64,000 nucleotides of DNA, from positions 3,162,001-3,226,000 of the forward strand of contig CM065880.1 of the NCBI GenBank assembly GCA_033439255.1. The letters are read 5' to 3'. The position numbers and the translations under genes were made by a program. Shown here piece by piece: positions 12,580 to 24,161 of this stretch (position 1 is the first letter of the stretch; each line of letters opens with the position of its first letter). The notes below the pieces were generated by a model. It ran no database searches. It was not told the DNA's origin and saw nothing but the letters and a program-made list of their open reading frames with translations. The stretch is from Hericium rajendrae (lineage: Eukaryota > Basidiomycota > Agaricomycetes > Russulales > Hericiaceae).

Positions 12580-13991
12580 CATCGTCCTGGTTCGTCGCTA
12601 TTAGATAGTGGCCATCATCAATTCACGAATAGTACTGTCGTCTCGCATATATGGCCGTTATGATTTATGAATACTTACTCTTGTCTCGAACGTATGATAT
12701 ATATGATATGCCGATAAGTATACATGGTCCAGAATAGAGATGACAACTAATGTGGATCCATTTGCAGTCCTATAGTGTAGATTGAAGTATTCCAGGGGAA
12801 GGACTAACATACGGCGGTGTGTCGAGGATGGAGTCGGTGAGCGCTTTCAAAATAGTGCTGGCGGTGAATTGAGACATGACAGTGGACTCGAACACATGCA
12901 TTGAACTCCCGTCATGCTTTGTATGTCGTCGGGAATCTGTTGGCCTGCATATGAATCAAGTCATGAGTGTCGCTTCTGAAGAAGCAACGCCGTTGTACCG
13001 TAGATGTTAACGATAGAGGAAGGACACCGCAATAATGAAGTTCACACGAGAGTCAGCGGCGTCGTCAGTAAGAACCACGTTATGCTGGAGAAGGTCGAGT
13101 AGATTTGTGACTCTCGGGCGAAATTTGCAGGAAGACGTACTTACTGCATAACTGCAGGATTGGAAACAGGCCACCGGATTCTCGCAGGATTCGCATCGAT
13201 TTGCATGTCGAGAAGCCTATTCAGTGACTCATGTCGGTGTGTAGTCAAGTCTATGCGACATACGGAGGCTACAGTAAGTATGCAGTGTCAGTGTCGTAAG
13301 CGCTAGCGTGCCACGAATTTCGAGCCCTTGAAGATAGTGACGAAGAGTCAAAGCATAGACTTTCCGCTGTTCTCAACTAACGTACGCATGATGCGTAAGG
13401 CTGAGATGGTGTTCAAGTCTATGTATTGGTATCATCAGAGTGTCACGGATTACAAGGGAACGAATGGACGTGAACTAAAAGTGTTGCCACGTCATGAAAC
13501 TCCCGCCTACATGGAATAGTGTGAAAGGAGCGATTAAGGAGGCTGTTTATCTCATTCACCGAAAGAAAAAACACGCCCGAACCAAGCATCGAATCCAACG
13601 GAACGTTGGCAAAGATGCATGGCGACGAAGTGGTGAATGGTGAGGAAAAATAAACGCTGCGCAAGCCTTATAAAGATTCTTCAAGCGGAGCTTGAAATCC
13701 GCGACGGTGAGCTTGAGCTCGCCGATTCGACTCCGAGCTCGACAACGACCACGACGGCGAGCAGCACTGCAACAGTGACGAAGGCTGACTCGTTTCCTTT
13801 CTGCTCATAAACCTCTGCTTTACTTGTATCCTGCTTATCTCCAAACTGCTCTGGCCCGTTGTCGCGATCTGGTGTGTTCTACTTCTCTTCCTTGTCTTCT
13901 CCGTCTCATTGCGCTCCTTTCCGTTCTCAATTCCAGAACACGCTTATTAGAACCAAGCTCTACATCTTTCGATAAATAAAGTGTTGCCACA
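12580..13991. other. intergenic, 1.4 kb
   Basis: No gene is supported. Short open frames (for example 13328-13519 plus and 13443-13664 minus) lack domains and splice context. The 3' part, with pyrimidine-rich tracts at 13,800-13,980, is probably the RBM25 promoter and leader. Confidence 0.4.
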
Positions 13992-16171
13992 ATGCAGCAA
14001 ACTCCAAACCGGCTAGGACTTGGTCTGCGTCCACCTCTGCCGTCCTACGGACAAGGACCCTCAATGTCGGCTCTTGCACAGCAGCCGCAGATGCTTCATC
14101 CCCCGGCCTTCGTGCCCCCACAACAGCACAAGCAGGTCACGCTCTTTGTGGGCTCAATATCGGGTGGGATAACAGATAGCTTCTTGAACCAACTACTCTC
14201 GGTGAGTGACCACTTCTCCGGCCCACAGAACGGCGCTCACGGTGCACATAGGCATGCGGCCCCGTGAAATCCTTCAAACGGCTCATCACGCCTGCAAACA
14301 AGCCGCAAGGCTTCGGCTTTGCGGAGTTCGAGGACCCGGATTCGGCGCTGCGCGCCATGGCGCTCTTGAACAACGTCGAGCTGCCTGCGCTGGAGGATGG
14401 ATGTGTGAACAAAAAGCTTCTGGTGAGTCCCCTCGTCATTGCATGTACGATTTGATAGAGTGTGCGCGGCAGATCAAAGCAGACGAAAAGACCAAGGCGT
14501 TCCTGGATGCGTATCAAGCGCAGCGGATGAAGACCGATGTGCGTCCCGCCTTCCTCCATTTATACCTGATACTCATCCCCCATCCAGGCCGATGACCACG
14601 CGCACAAATCCGCGCAGGAGAAAGTGGTGGCGTTATTGAACGAGATCAATCGCACCTCGCAAGAAGCATCCTCGAACGGCCTGCTCGACAAGGAGAAGTA
14701 CGTGATCCCGCCGCACCTGCACGACCTGCAGGAGGCGGACCTGCCCGAGACGCAGCGCGGGCTCGTGATCTCGGAGATCGCGCAGTTCCGGGAGCGCGCG
14801 GCGAAGCGCGAGCGCGAGAAGATGCGCGACGTCAAGGCGAACATCCCGGCTGTCCCCAGCGGGGCGCCGAGCGGGCCGAAGGTGCGCGAGTGGGGCAAGC
14901 CCCAGGCGGGCGCGCCGCCGGGCAAGGCGCTCGGGAAGGATGCGCAGCAGGGGTATAACAAGCCGGTTGGGTTTGTGAAGGCGGTGTCGGCGCATGACCG
15001 GGAGGAGGAGGACCGGATACTGGCGGGGAGGGCTGGCAAGTCGGATGAGGAGCTCGAGGCGGAGCGGAAGGAGGCGCGGAGACGGGATGAGGAGAACTCG
15101 TTTAGAGATGTGAGTGCTGTTGTTCATATCGGCATTTGAATGCGCTCATGAGCTCGGGTATGAACAGCGTGAACGACGTTATGAACCCCGGGAACGGGCA
15201 CGTATCCAAGCACTCGAGCGATCCATCGCACGCGATCGCGCAACCGCCGACGCCGAGACGCGCGACCGCACGGAGATGCGCGCGCGGCTTGACATCTGGG
15301 ACGACGACGAGTCGGACGAGCTCTTCTACACGGACCGGCTACGGTGGCGCTCCGCACGCGCACGGCGGCTCGCGACCGAGGAGGCCGCGGACGCGGAGAG
15401 CCGCGCGTTCGAGGAGCGCGAGGCGGAGAACCTGCGGCGCGAGAGCGAGGCGTTCCTCGCGCGGCAGATGGACGAGATGCAGGCGCTTGCGGACGAGCAG
15501 CGCAAGGCGGGCATGTTGCTGGACGACGGTGCGCCTGTCAAATTGCATGTCTCGTTGGCGCCGGCTGGGGCCCCAGGGGGCGCGGGCGAGGAGAAGCCGG
15601 TGAAGGCCAAGAAGGCTGCGGTGTTTGGGATTGAGGAGGAGGAGGAGGACGCGGTGCGGAAACGGAAGGCGCCGCTTGTCAAGCTTGATTTCAGTGCGAC
15701 AAATAACCTGGAGAAGGCGAAGGAGAGGCTGGAGCGGATCAAGGCGGCTGTGCCGACGGACAAGGAGACTCTGTTCAAGTCCAAGGTGCGGTGGGATGGT
15801 GTCACAGATGTAAGTGCTTGCATGCCTTTCCGAAGAGGCTTGTGCTGATCTATTTGCAGGCCATGATCGACCGGAAGTTCGAGCCGCTCGTGAAACGACT
15901 CATGGTGAAATACCTCGGCGAACTGGAAGACGACGATCTCGTCATGTTTGTACTCGAGCATCTGAAAGATCACAAAAGCCCACAAAAGCTTATTGAAGGA
16001 CTGGAGCCGGTGCGTCTGACTTTCATGGCTGAGCTGCAGTCCATTGACAAATTATCACAGGTCCTGGAAGAGGAAGCGTCTGAGCTCGCCATCTCAGTCT
16101 GGAGACAAGTCATCTTCGAGAGCATGGCATACGGCGAGGGACTGCATACAGACCGGATGCTCATCGCATAG
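13992..16171 (+). CDS. RBM25: RBM25-like splicing factor (RRM and PWI)
   Basis: RBM25 is a U1-snRNP-associated splicing regulator in the nucleus. Seven exons (13992-14201, 14252-14422, 14473-14538, 14588-15109, 15168-15809, 15860-16009, 16061-16171), all joined in phase 0, give 623 residues. An RRM spans about residues 48-130, with RNP2 LFVGSI and RNP1 GFGFAEFED. A long, highly charged Arg/Glu helix region follows (RERAAKREREK, then EEREAENLRRE). The C-terminal ~90 residues form a PWI domain (FEPLVKRLMVKYLGELEDDDLVMF in part, then WRQVIFES). Domain order matches animal RBM25 and yeast Snu71-type proteins. The opposite strand of the charged region carries long false open frames. Confidence 0.92.
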
Positions 16172-16669
16172 CGTCGTTCCGAGGGGAGGGCAGGTGCGTA
16201 TAATGCTTGGTGAGGATGGGCGCATGAAGACCTGACGCGACGATTCGGGGGTGTAAGAGTAGCGTACGTATGTGCCGCCGGGTACCACCCGGGCACGGAG
16301 GAGAGGGATGCGGGCAGTCGTGAGTTGCACCATTTGATCCGCTGTTTTGTTGTGAATGATATTACTTGCTGCTGTTTCTCTGCGATCGCAATACGCTACC
16401 TGCCATGCGCAAAAGCATGGGCACGTCCTGGTCGTGGACGAGGTGAAGTGGACAATGGACGGCGGCGCCTCGCTAAGTACTCTCTTTCTGTCGGTCGTAG
16501 GGTGCATTGATCAGCGCTAGCACTCCCCAATGTTCACTGCGTACTCAGTACGCGCCGTCTCAAGCTCGACTGCTGCCATATACTGTAGGTGCGTGATCCG
16601 TCTGCGTATGTACGGGACCTCTCCGTGGATTCTCACCACGACGTTGTATACTGGATCTGTCTGACTAAT
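16172..16669. other. intergenic, downstream of RBM25
   Basis: I see no gene here. It is the RBM25 3' region. Confidence 0.4.
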
Positions 16670-17128
16670 TCATTCTACACGTCTTGATGTCGGCTTTCCC
16701 AATGCTGTGAAGTTTTGGCGCAGAGCCTGTACAAATGCCTTGCAATTCCATACAGTTTTCAGCATTTCCTGACTGTGGTCTTGTCGGAGGGTGTCGGGCG
16801 GCCATGGTAGGATTGCCATGTAGTTATGGGGTAAAGTTGGGGTAAGGACGATCTCGAAGTGTGGGTATTGATGAGAATTGAGGCACCGAGATGAGAAGAT
16901 GCGGGGAAATGATGGCATCGTCCTCGATGTGATTCGCTTTTTTCTCTGTTTTTCTGCATTTCTTTGAACGCGGTGATGCTTTAACCATTTATTCAGTCTT
17001 GAAACCTGCTCGCAGTGATAAGGAGGTATTTTATGGCTATGAATCTTGCTCGTTCCCCTTCCTTCCAAAGCGAGGAACAATTTCTGGCTCGATCTAAATG
17101 CATTTCTCGAAGAATGGGCCTTGGCCAT
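16670..17128 (-). CDS. hypothetical protein, 152 residues
   Basis: This is an uninterrupted minus-strand frame from an ATG at 17128. It is basic overall, with a Lys/Arg stretch (NAEKQRKKR) and a Pro/His-containing middle. I recognise no domain. It lies between the 3' end of RBM25 and the trehalase promoter. An intronless frame of this length can arise by chance, so the call is weak. Confidence 0.2.
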   Translation of the reverse strand: MAKAHSSRNAFRSSQKLFLALEGRGTSKIHSHKIPPYHCEQVSRLNKWLKHHRVQRNAEKQRKKRITSRTMPSFPRIFSSRCLNSHQYPHFEIVLTPTLPHNYMAILPWPPDTLRQDHSQEMLKTVWNCKAFVQALRQNFTALGKPTSRRVE

Positions 17129-17487
17129 AACGTTTTGCGGACATTCCGATAGTGAGTTGCGGGCACCAAGATCACATGATGATGAAACTCACAGCGCTAA
17201 CAGAATGATGATCAGAGGAAGCCATACTCCTGCCGTGGACGTCAGAGTCGGAGGTCAACTGACCAACCTTCCTGGGCGTTGTACTCCAGTTTTCTTTTCT
17301 TAAGTCCTTCTTTTCCCCTTATTTATGATCGTCCTTCAGAGATGAACGTTCTATCCTTCTTTATACCCGCTCGAGGGATCAAATAAATAGCGCCAGGTGT
17401 GTCCGAGTTCCTTTCCAGCTTGCTTCCTGCAACGGCGCCCTCGGAGCATTCACGTCGCCTCCGCCATCGTTGAACGGTCGTAGCACA

Positions 17488-20286
17488 ATGCTCACAAACG
17501 TCGCAGCCGTGGCGCTCTGCCTCGTCCAGCTGGCTCGCGCGGCGCCTCAGGGCGCAAACCCTTCAAGCGCGTCTAGCTCGTCCAGCGACGCGTCTCTCAC
17601 AAGTGTTCCAGCCCCGACTGTGATGGTTTCCACCGCAGTCGCGAGCCCGACAGCGTCATCGGACGCGGTACTTCCGTCCCAGATCCCAGATCCTCCAGTT
17701 CAATCGTGGTGCACAAGCCAGATCTTCTGCGCGGGTCCCGTACGTGATCCTGCTATCCGTTTCTGCGCCTCTTCTAACGTTCCATGTTTGCGCTTCTAGC
17801 TTCTGCAGACAGTCAACATCGCTGAACTCTACGCTGATCCTAAGACCTTCGTCGACAAGCCCACGTCTGCCTCTGCGCAGTCCGTGCTCGCGAACTTCAA
17901 CAACCTCACCAATTCATCGAGCAGTCTCACCGAGTCGCAGCTCGTCAACTTCGTAGACAGCAATTTCGGTGGCGAGGGAACGGAGCTTGAGGGTCTTCCC
18001 ATCCCAGACTTCGACCCGTCGCCATCCTTCCTGCAGAACGTGACAGACCCGCTTGTGCGCGCGTGGTCAGGCGTCGTGCACGGATACTGGACACAGCTCA
18101 TTCGCGGGACGAACCAGTCGGCGCTGTGCTCGGAGGGCGACGCCGGGCCAAAGTGTGAGAGCACTTTGATCCCGCTGAACCATACGTTCGTTGTCCCGGG
18201 TGGGAGATTCAGGGAACAATGTACGTGAAGCAGTTTCCATCTGTGCACAGATCTTATAGAGAATGTGCATAGATTATTGGGATAGCTACTGGATTGTCCA
18301 AGGCCTGATAAAGTCCGAGCTATTTGATCTTGTCAATGCGACGCTGCAGAATTTCAGGGACGAGTTGGAGACAATTGGCTTCATTCCTAACGGCGGCAGA
18401 ATCTACTGTAAGGAAGGTGGCCTGCTTTTGTACAGGGCTGAAATTCACGGCGTCCTTTTATCGTATAGACTTGAACCGCTCGCAGCCGCCATTGTTCATT
18501 AACGTTTGTATCTGACCTCGTTCCCAGTATTCATCACTCACGTCGTGTTCTATTCAGATGCTTGCCGATTATGTCTCCGCGACGAATGATACCGCCATCC
18601 TCGATCGGGCGCTCCCTCTTGCAGAGGTAAGTTCTTCTGCTTCGATTACGCCAGACATGAATGCATGAATGCTCATGCATGCCGACAGCGTGAACTCACT
18701 TGGTGGCAGGAAAATCGCACTGTGAACGTAACGAGTCCATTCACGAACCAAACATACGCGGTAGCACGGTATGCAGCTGCCAACACGGCGCCACGCCCGG
18801 AGTCGTATCTGACCGGTGCGTTTCCTTGCCTCCCTTCGCACTTCCATTGCTGAGCTCGAGATGAAGACTACAACACTGCGAACGACCCTGATCTGCCTAC
18901 GCTTAGCGAGTCGGAGCGTTCCGATCTGTATGCCGAGCTTGCGAGTGGTGCAGAGACCGGATGGGACTATACCGCGCGGTTTATCGCCCAACCCCTTGCG
19001 GGCGGCAGCAATAATACCAACCCGGCGCTCAGGACGCTTCAGGTTCGCAGCACGATTCCCATCTGCCTCAACAGCATCCTTTGTGCGCTCCCCTCCTTTT
19101 TTGCTTTCCATTGATGTTCTGACTAGCACCGTAGACCGCGCCAACACACTCCTCGCTTCCCTTTATGAGCTGCGCCACAACACCACAGCCGCCTCGACGC
19201 ACCTCGAGACCGCGTCGCACATCCGCAGCGCCGTCCTCGATCTCTTTTGGGACGCCAACAAGCTCGCCTTCTACGACTTCAACCTGACCTCGCACGCGCG
19301 CAACAGCATCCTCAGCACGGCGACGTTCTACCCGTATTGGGCCGGCATCATCCCCGACGCCGTCCTCAGCGACGCCACGCACGCCTTCGGCGCATTCGCG
19401 TCGCTCAACGCCGTGCTGCGCCGCTACAACGGCACGTATCCGACGACGTTCGTCGAGAGCGGCCTGCAGTGGGACGCGCCGAACGCGTGGCCGCCGCATC
19501 AGTACATCCTGCTGGATGCACTGCGTGCGCTCCCAGCGAACGTCTCGGGCGCGCCGCTGCCCGCGCCGCCCGGCGGCCAGTCGGGCTTCGCCTTGGTGCC
19601 CGCGGGCCAGATGGGCATGGACGAGGGCGCGCTGCCGGGGCAGCCGCTCGCTGCGGGGGAGAATGCGACGCGGACGGGCGCGGGCGCGGATGTGAATGCG
19701 CTCGATGGGACGGTGGTGAATGGCGGGAACGCGACGCAGGGTGAGGGCTGGCGCGACCAGCTGGCGCGTGAGCTGGCGAACCGCTACATCTCGAGCGCGT
19801 TCTGCAGCTGGTGAGTATCTTGCGCAAGTCTGCAGTGTGGCCGTTGATGACTCGGGATGGAATAGGTACTCAACGGGCGGCTCTATTCCGGGCGTGCTCC
19901 CACAGCTCTCGCAGCAGGCATTGAATATCAGCAACAGCATCGGAAACACCGGCAATGTGTGTCCTGGCTTTCCATTCGGTTCTCCCGTACTCAACCTGCA
20001 TTCATAGATGTTCGAGAAATTCTCGAACCAGGATGTAGACGCTGGAGGCTCCGGAGGCGAGTATACCGTGCAGGCCGGCTTCGGTTGGACGAACGGTGTG
20101 GCCCTTTGGGTCGCAAGTCAGTTCGGTGACGTGCTCGTGGCGCCTCAGTGCCCAAACCCGTTGATTGAAGCTGGAGTCATCGGGGGTAGCGGCACCCAGA
20201 CGAGCGGTGTTCCCAGCTTGAATAATAGCCGCATGGGGATGCTGTCGGCTGCTCTCGCGGCCGTCGCGGGATACCTGCTGTTGTAA
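17488..20286 (+). CDS. secreted GH37 trehalase with GPI-type C-terminus
   Basis: It hydrolyses alpha,alpha-trehalose to two glucose units outside the plasma membrane. Ten exons (17488-17739, 17800-18220, 18273-18407, 18469-18503, 18558-18626, 18689-18815, 18867-19082, 19135-19810, 19866-19956, 20008-20286) give 766 residues. The ATG at 17488 opens a signal peptide (NVAAVALCLVQLARA), then a Ser-rich stem. Both trehalase signatures are present: PGGRFREQYYWDSY and QWDAPNAWPP. YLNRSQPPLF and GFGWTNGV also match the family. A low-complexity insertion of about 75 residues (Gly/Ala/Asn-rich) sits after the second signature. The protein ends in a small-residue stretch and a hydrophobic tail (MGMLSAALAAVAGYLLL), as in GPI-anchor signals. 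Many N-x-S/T sites fit secretion. Confidence 0.92.
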
Positions 20287-21576
20287 ATGGATGAGAGGGA
20301 CTCCTGCTGAGCCCTGACGGATTGTCGCGCAGAATACATGAAATCCTGCCAGGAATTTTGACGTGTTCGATGGGTTGCACGATATAATGTTGTTCATATC
20401 CTGATGACCTTCACACTGCGGAGAACGACTAGTGGCGGTTTGTCTCTTGAAGGAGGCATCTGTAAATGAATTATCGTCTTCCATGGCCAGTCATTACTTG
20501 ACTGAAGGGAAGCAAGTGGTAACGCGTAACGTGAAGCGCAAGGGTCGTTGTCTAAAAATATACGCGATTAGCGATTTTTCAGTGGAAAATGTTCCTAGAA
20601 ACATACACCTGTTGAAAACTTCCCTACATGCTAATCACGCATAAGTTTGACAACAAAATGATAGCCAATTGCAATAGGAAGAAAGACTTGGACGCTGCGA
20701 TAGGCTCGAACAATAGTGTTATATTGATAATAACGGACAGAATTGAATTCGAACACCGCTCGCTTCTTCAAGAAGATCACGTCAGGCCGCGACACTCGAG
20801 CCATATTCCAACCATTTCTTCCACTTATTTACGACTGCTTTCTACAGAGCCTGCTCTGAAGCCAAACGTATACTTTGTCCAATCATGAGGGAAGCAGCTT
20901 CGATGGCTCCAAGCCATTCCTCGAGGAGAGTCCATTCCCTTACTTGATGATCCAGCGTCGTCGGGGTTCGCTTTTCGGTACCTAATCAGGCAGTCATTCC
21001 TCTTTTCACGTCTTGTAAAGGCATCCGGGTTCTTGGATTCATTCACTGGACAGTCTTTCTTTGACGTCCATGGTCACAAGAAGGGAACTCCACGGACTGA
21101 GCAAGACGCCGAGGCGGCGGGTCTTAACCTTGCGTGGTTAGTGACGGGACGAGGTTGCTGGCAAGGGTAGGCATTATTTGCTATATCCTGGTTTCACGTG
21201 TCGCGCACAATGGGAGAGTAAGATTCAGGTCCAAATGCTGACGACTTTGCTGTGTTTGTAACGTACTAACGACCAGGCCATATTCGTTTCACCGGCGCGC
21301 TTGGGCGATGAGCTGACTGCACCGTGACTGTGCAGTGTCATGGTGGACTTCGTCTTCCAAGGTAATCTCGTCCCTGTTACTGTCTCTTGGTTTTGGATTA
21401 GGCCGAACTCAGAAATTCTCGCTATGTGAACCGAACACCGAACATGCTCGACACAGCCTCTACTTGGGTTTCTCAATTTCGGCGGTATCTTTTCGTAGGC
21501 TATTTGAAGCCCAACCGGTAGGCGTACTTTATCCTCACTTTACCATCCTCGACCTCGTCTCCCCTTTGTGTCCGTG
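20287..21576. other. intergenic, 1.3 kb
   Basis: I see no supported gene. The region is AT-richer than its neighbours around 20,500-20,800, and it ends in the promoter of the second esterase. Confidence 0.4.
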
Positions 21577-23992
21577 ATGCCTAACCTGCGACACATAGCT
21601 GCCACGCTGGCGGTATCAGCGCGGATTTTAGTATCCTATGCGACGCCCATGGTACCCCTGGTAGTACCTGGACCCACCGTCACTCTAGACAAAGGTGTAT
21701 TCCAAGGGTCGACCAAGGGCAAGACTGCACAGTTCGCAGGCATCCCGTTCGCCCACCCTCCGTACGTCGCAAGTCTCGTGAATTTTGCCTTTCCTCTCAC
21801 CGACTTGAATAAAATCCAGAGTCGACGACAGACGGTTCCGCCTGCCCGAGCCTTTGCCGCCGTACGAAGGCGCCTACGATGCAACCGCATACGGGAAGTC
21901 GTGTCCGCAGCAGGCTATGACCCTGCCCGGCTGGGTCAATAATGAGCTGCAGAAGGCGATCAATACCGTTGTAAACAATATATATCAGGCGTTAACGCCG
22001 GAGAGCGAAGATTGTGGGTTTTTCTCCGTGGCCTTTGTTCTGTCCTCTGATGAGGCTGCAGGCCTGACCATCAACGTCGTCAAGCCAGCGAATGCGCCGC
22101 CTTTCGCGAAGCTCCCCGTCGCCGTGGTATGTTCTCACGCTCGTGGTTATACTGCTGCTGCTGACGCTGTCTTCATCCATGTAGTGGATATTTGGAGGTC
22201 TGTTGGACTTTGACCTGCATTCTACAGCGATGCTCAAATTCTCTTCTAGGTGGTTTCGAGATGGGCGGCACTTCAACGTCAGTCTTTGCTGCAGCACATT
22301 GAATGATGCTTCATCTGAAATGCTGCCGCACAGCTATGAACTTCCCGGGAAGGAGTTCGTCGAGAGGTCTATGGACATGGGCACACCGACAATCTATGTT
22401 AGCATGAACTATCGGTGAGTTTTCTTCACTCGTGTGCAAAGTGCTCACCCAAGTGTTTCCCCACATAGTTTGTCGGGTGAGTGCGACGGCTAGTCTTTCG
22501 GGCTTTAGTCTGAATACAGATATTTCATGGATAGCATTCGGATTCCTCGCATCTAAGGAAGTTAGAGAGGCTGGTGTCGGTAATTTGGGGCTGCAAGATC
22601 GTAAGTATGTGATCGTATCCTCTGAGCAATTGCATATAGCTCTCCACTAGAACGGCTCGCTCTCAAATGGATCCAGAAGTACATCGCCAACTTCGGCGGC
22701 GACCCGACCAAAGTCACCATGTACGTCCCTCTCACAGGCCATACCCTCGTCGCAGCTGCTCACCGCACCTCTAGCTGGGGCGAGAGCGCCGGCGCCATCT
22801 CCGTGTCCCTGCACATGCTCACGAACGACGGCAACACTGAAGGCCTCTTCCGCGGCGCTATCATGCAGTCCGGCGGCCCGATCCCCGTCGCGGACGTCGA
22901 GAACGGGCAGCCGTACTACGATCGGATCGTCCAGGGCACGGGCTGTGGCGGCAGCAACGATACGCTGCAGTGCCTTCGCGAGCTGCCGTTCGAGACGCTG
23001 AGCAGGGAGGTCGATAAATCGCCTAACTTCTTCTCCTATCAGGTTTCTCCGTTCCTTGTGGCTGCAGTTATGCCATGTACTGATTTTTGGGTAGGGGCTA
23101 GTGCTTGCTTGGTTGCCGCGCGTCGATGGCGTCTTCCTGAAACAGCCTCCTCAGAGGCAGGTGCTGACGGGCCCGGTGGCTAACGTCCCTATGATCACCG
23201 GTGCGTACACAATGTCCATTCCCTGCTCACCTCAGCTGAACTACCAACCCAGGAAACTGCGACGACGAAGGCTCCCTCTTCTCAATCTCCAGCGCCAACA
23301 TCACGTACGGACCGCTTCTTATAGCCGAAGCGACCAACTGACCTGCGTCCCCTACAGCGACGAAGACGAGGTCCGCGTGTTCCTGAAGGAATTCATGCTC
23401 CCCAACGCGACCGACTACGAGCTCGACCTCCTGCTGCGGCATTATCCCGGACTCCCCTCCGCTGGGTGCCCATTCGATACAGGCTTCAGGAACATGCTGG
23501 GCCCGCAGTACAAGAGGGTCGCCGCGATCCAGGGGGACGTCGTCTTCCACAGCCCCCGCCGCTTTTTCTTGAAGAACCTCGCGGGAAGGCAGAACTCATG
23601 GTCATTCCGTAAGAACACCTTTGCGCGTCCTATTCATCCATCTGATGCCGCTCGACAGTCAGCAAGCGGATGAAAGACTTGGCTTTCATGGGATCGGTGC
23701 GTAGAGCGTTCGAATGGCACTCGGACTGCGCTCATCGAAGCAATAGGCCCACGCGACCGACATTCTGAACGCGTTCGGCGACGGCGAGCTGCGGGACTAC
23801 ATCATCCGCTTCGTGAACACCCTCGACCCGAACGGCGGGCGCGCGCACGCGTGGCCGAAGTACGACCTGCAGAACCCGCAGGCGGTCGTGTTCCAGGACA
23901 GCGTCATCTGGCCCGTGATCTCGGTGCAGGATGATTACAGGAAGGACGCGATGGCGTTTGTGGCGAATTTATCGCTGCTGCATCCGCTGTAA
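21577..23992 (+). CDS. secreted type-B carboxylesterase/lipase, copy 2
   Basis: This is a paralogue of the esterase at 4218-6644. Fifteen exons (21577-21761, 21820-22013, 22062-22126, 22185-22197, 22250-22277, 22334-22414, 22469-22476, 22535-22600, 22651-22720, 22775-23042, 23095-23200, 23253-23304, 23358-23608, 23659-23696, 23747-23992) give 556 residues with agreeing phases. An N-terminal signal sequence is present. The active-site Ser lies in WGESAGA, the acidic residue in the CDDEGSLF region and the probable His in AHATD. WIFGGGFEMGG forms the oxyanion loop and is split over three exons, one of only 13 nt. Exon 7 is only 8 nt. The C-terminus LSLLHPL matches LAHPL of copy 1. It seems intact. 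Confidence 0.93.
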
Positions 23993-24161
23993 TGGACGTT
24001 GTCCAGAGTCGTAGAGTTGTCGTATTTCTTGACTACGAATCTTGTTTGGAAGCTGTATAGACCCATCCGCGATTGACTTCATCCGTAATACATTGCAAGT
24101 CATAAAAGACTGAGATACACAGCAAGTACAACTTTACTTTTACTTCTAACGGTATGATCAA

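Noticed and set aside
15326-15985. 219-codon minus-strand Ser/Arg-rich frame
   Set aside because: It is the complement of the charged repeat region of RBM25.
19068-19994. 308-codon minus-strand open frame
   Set aside because: It lies opposite the GC-rich trehalase exon, is rich in Arg and Ala, and has no domain. The plus-strand trehalase explains this DNA.
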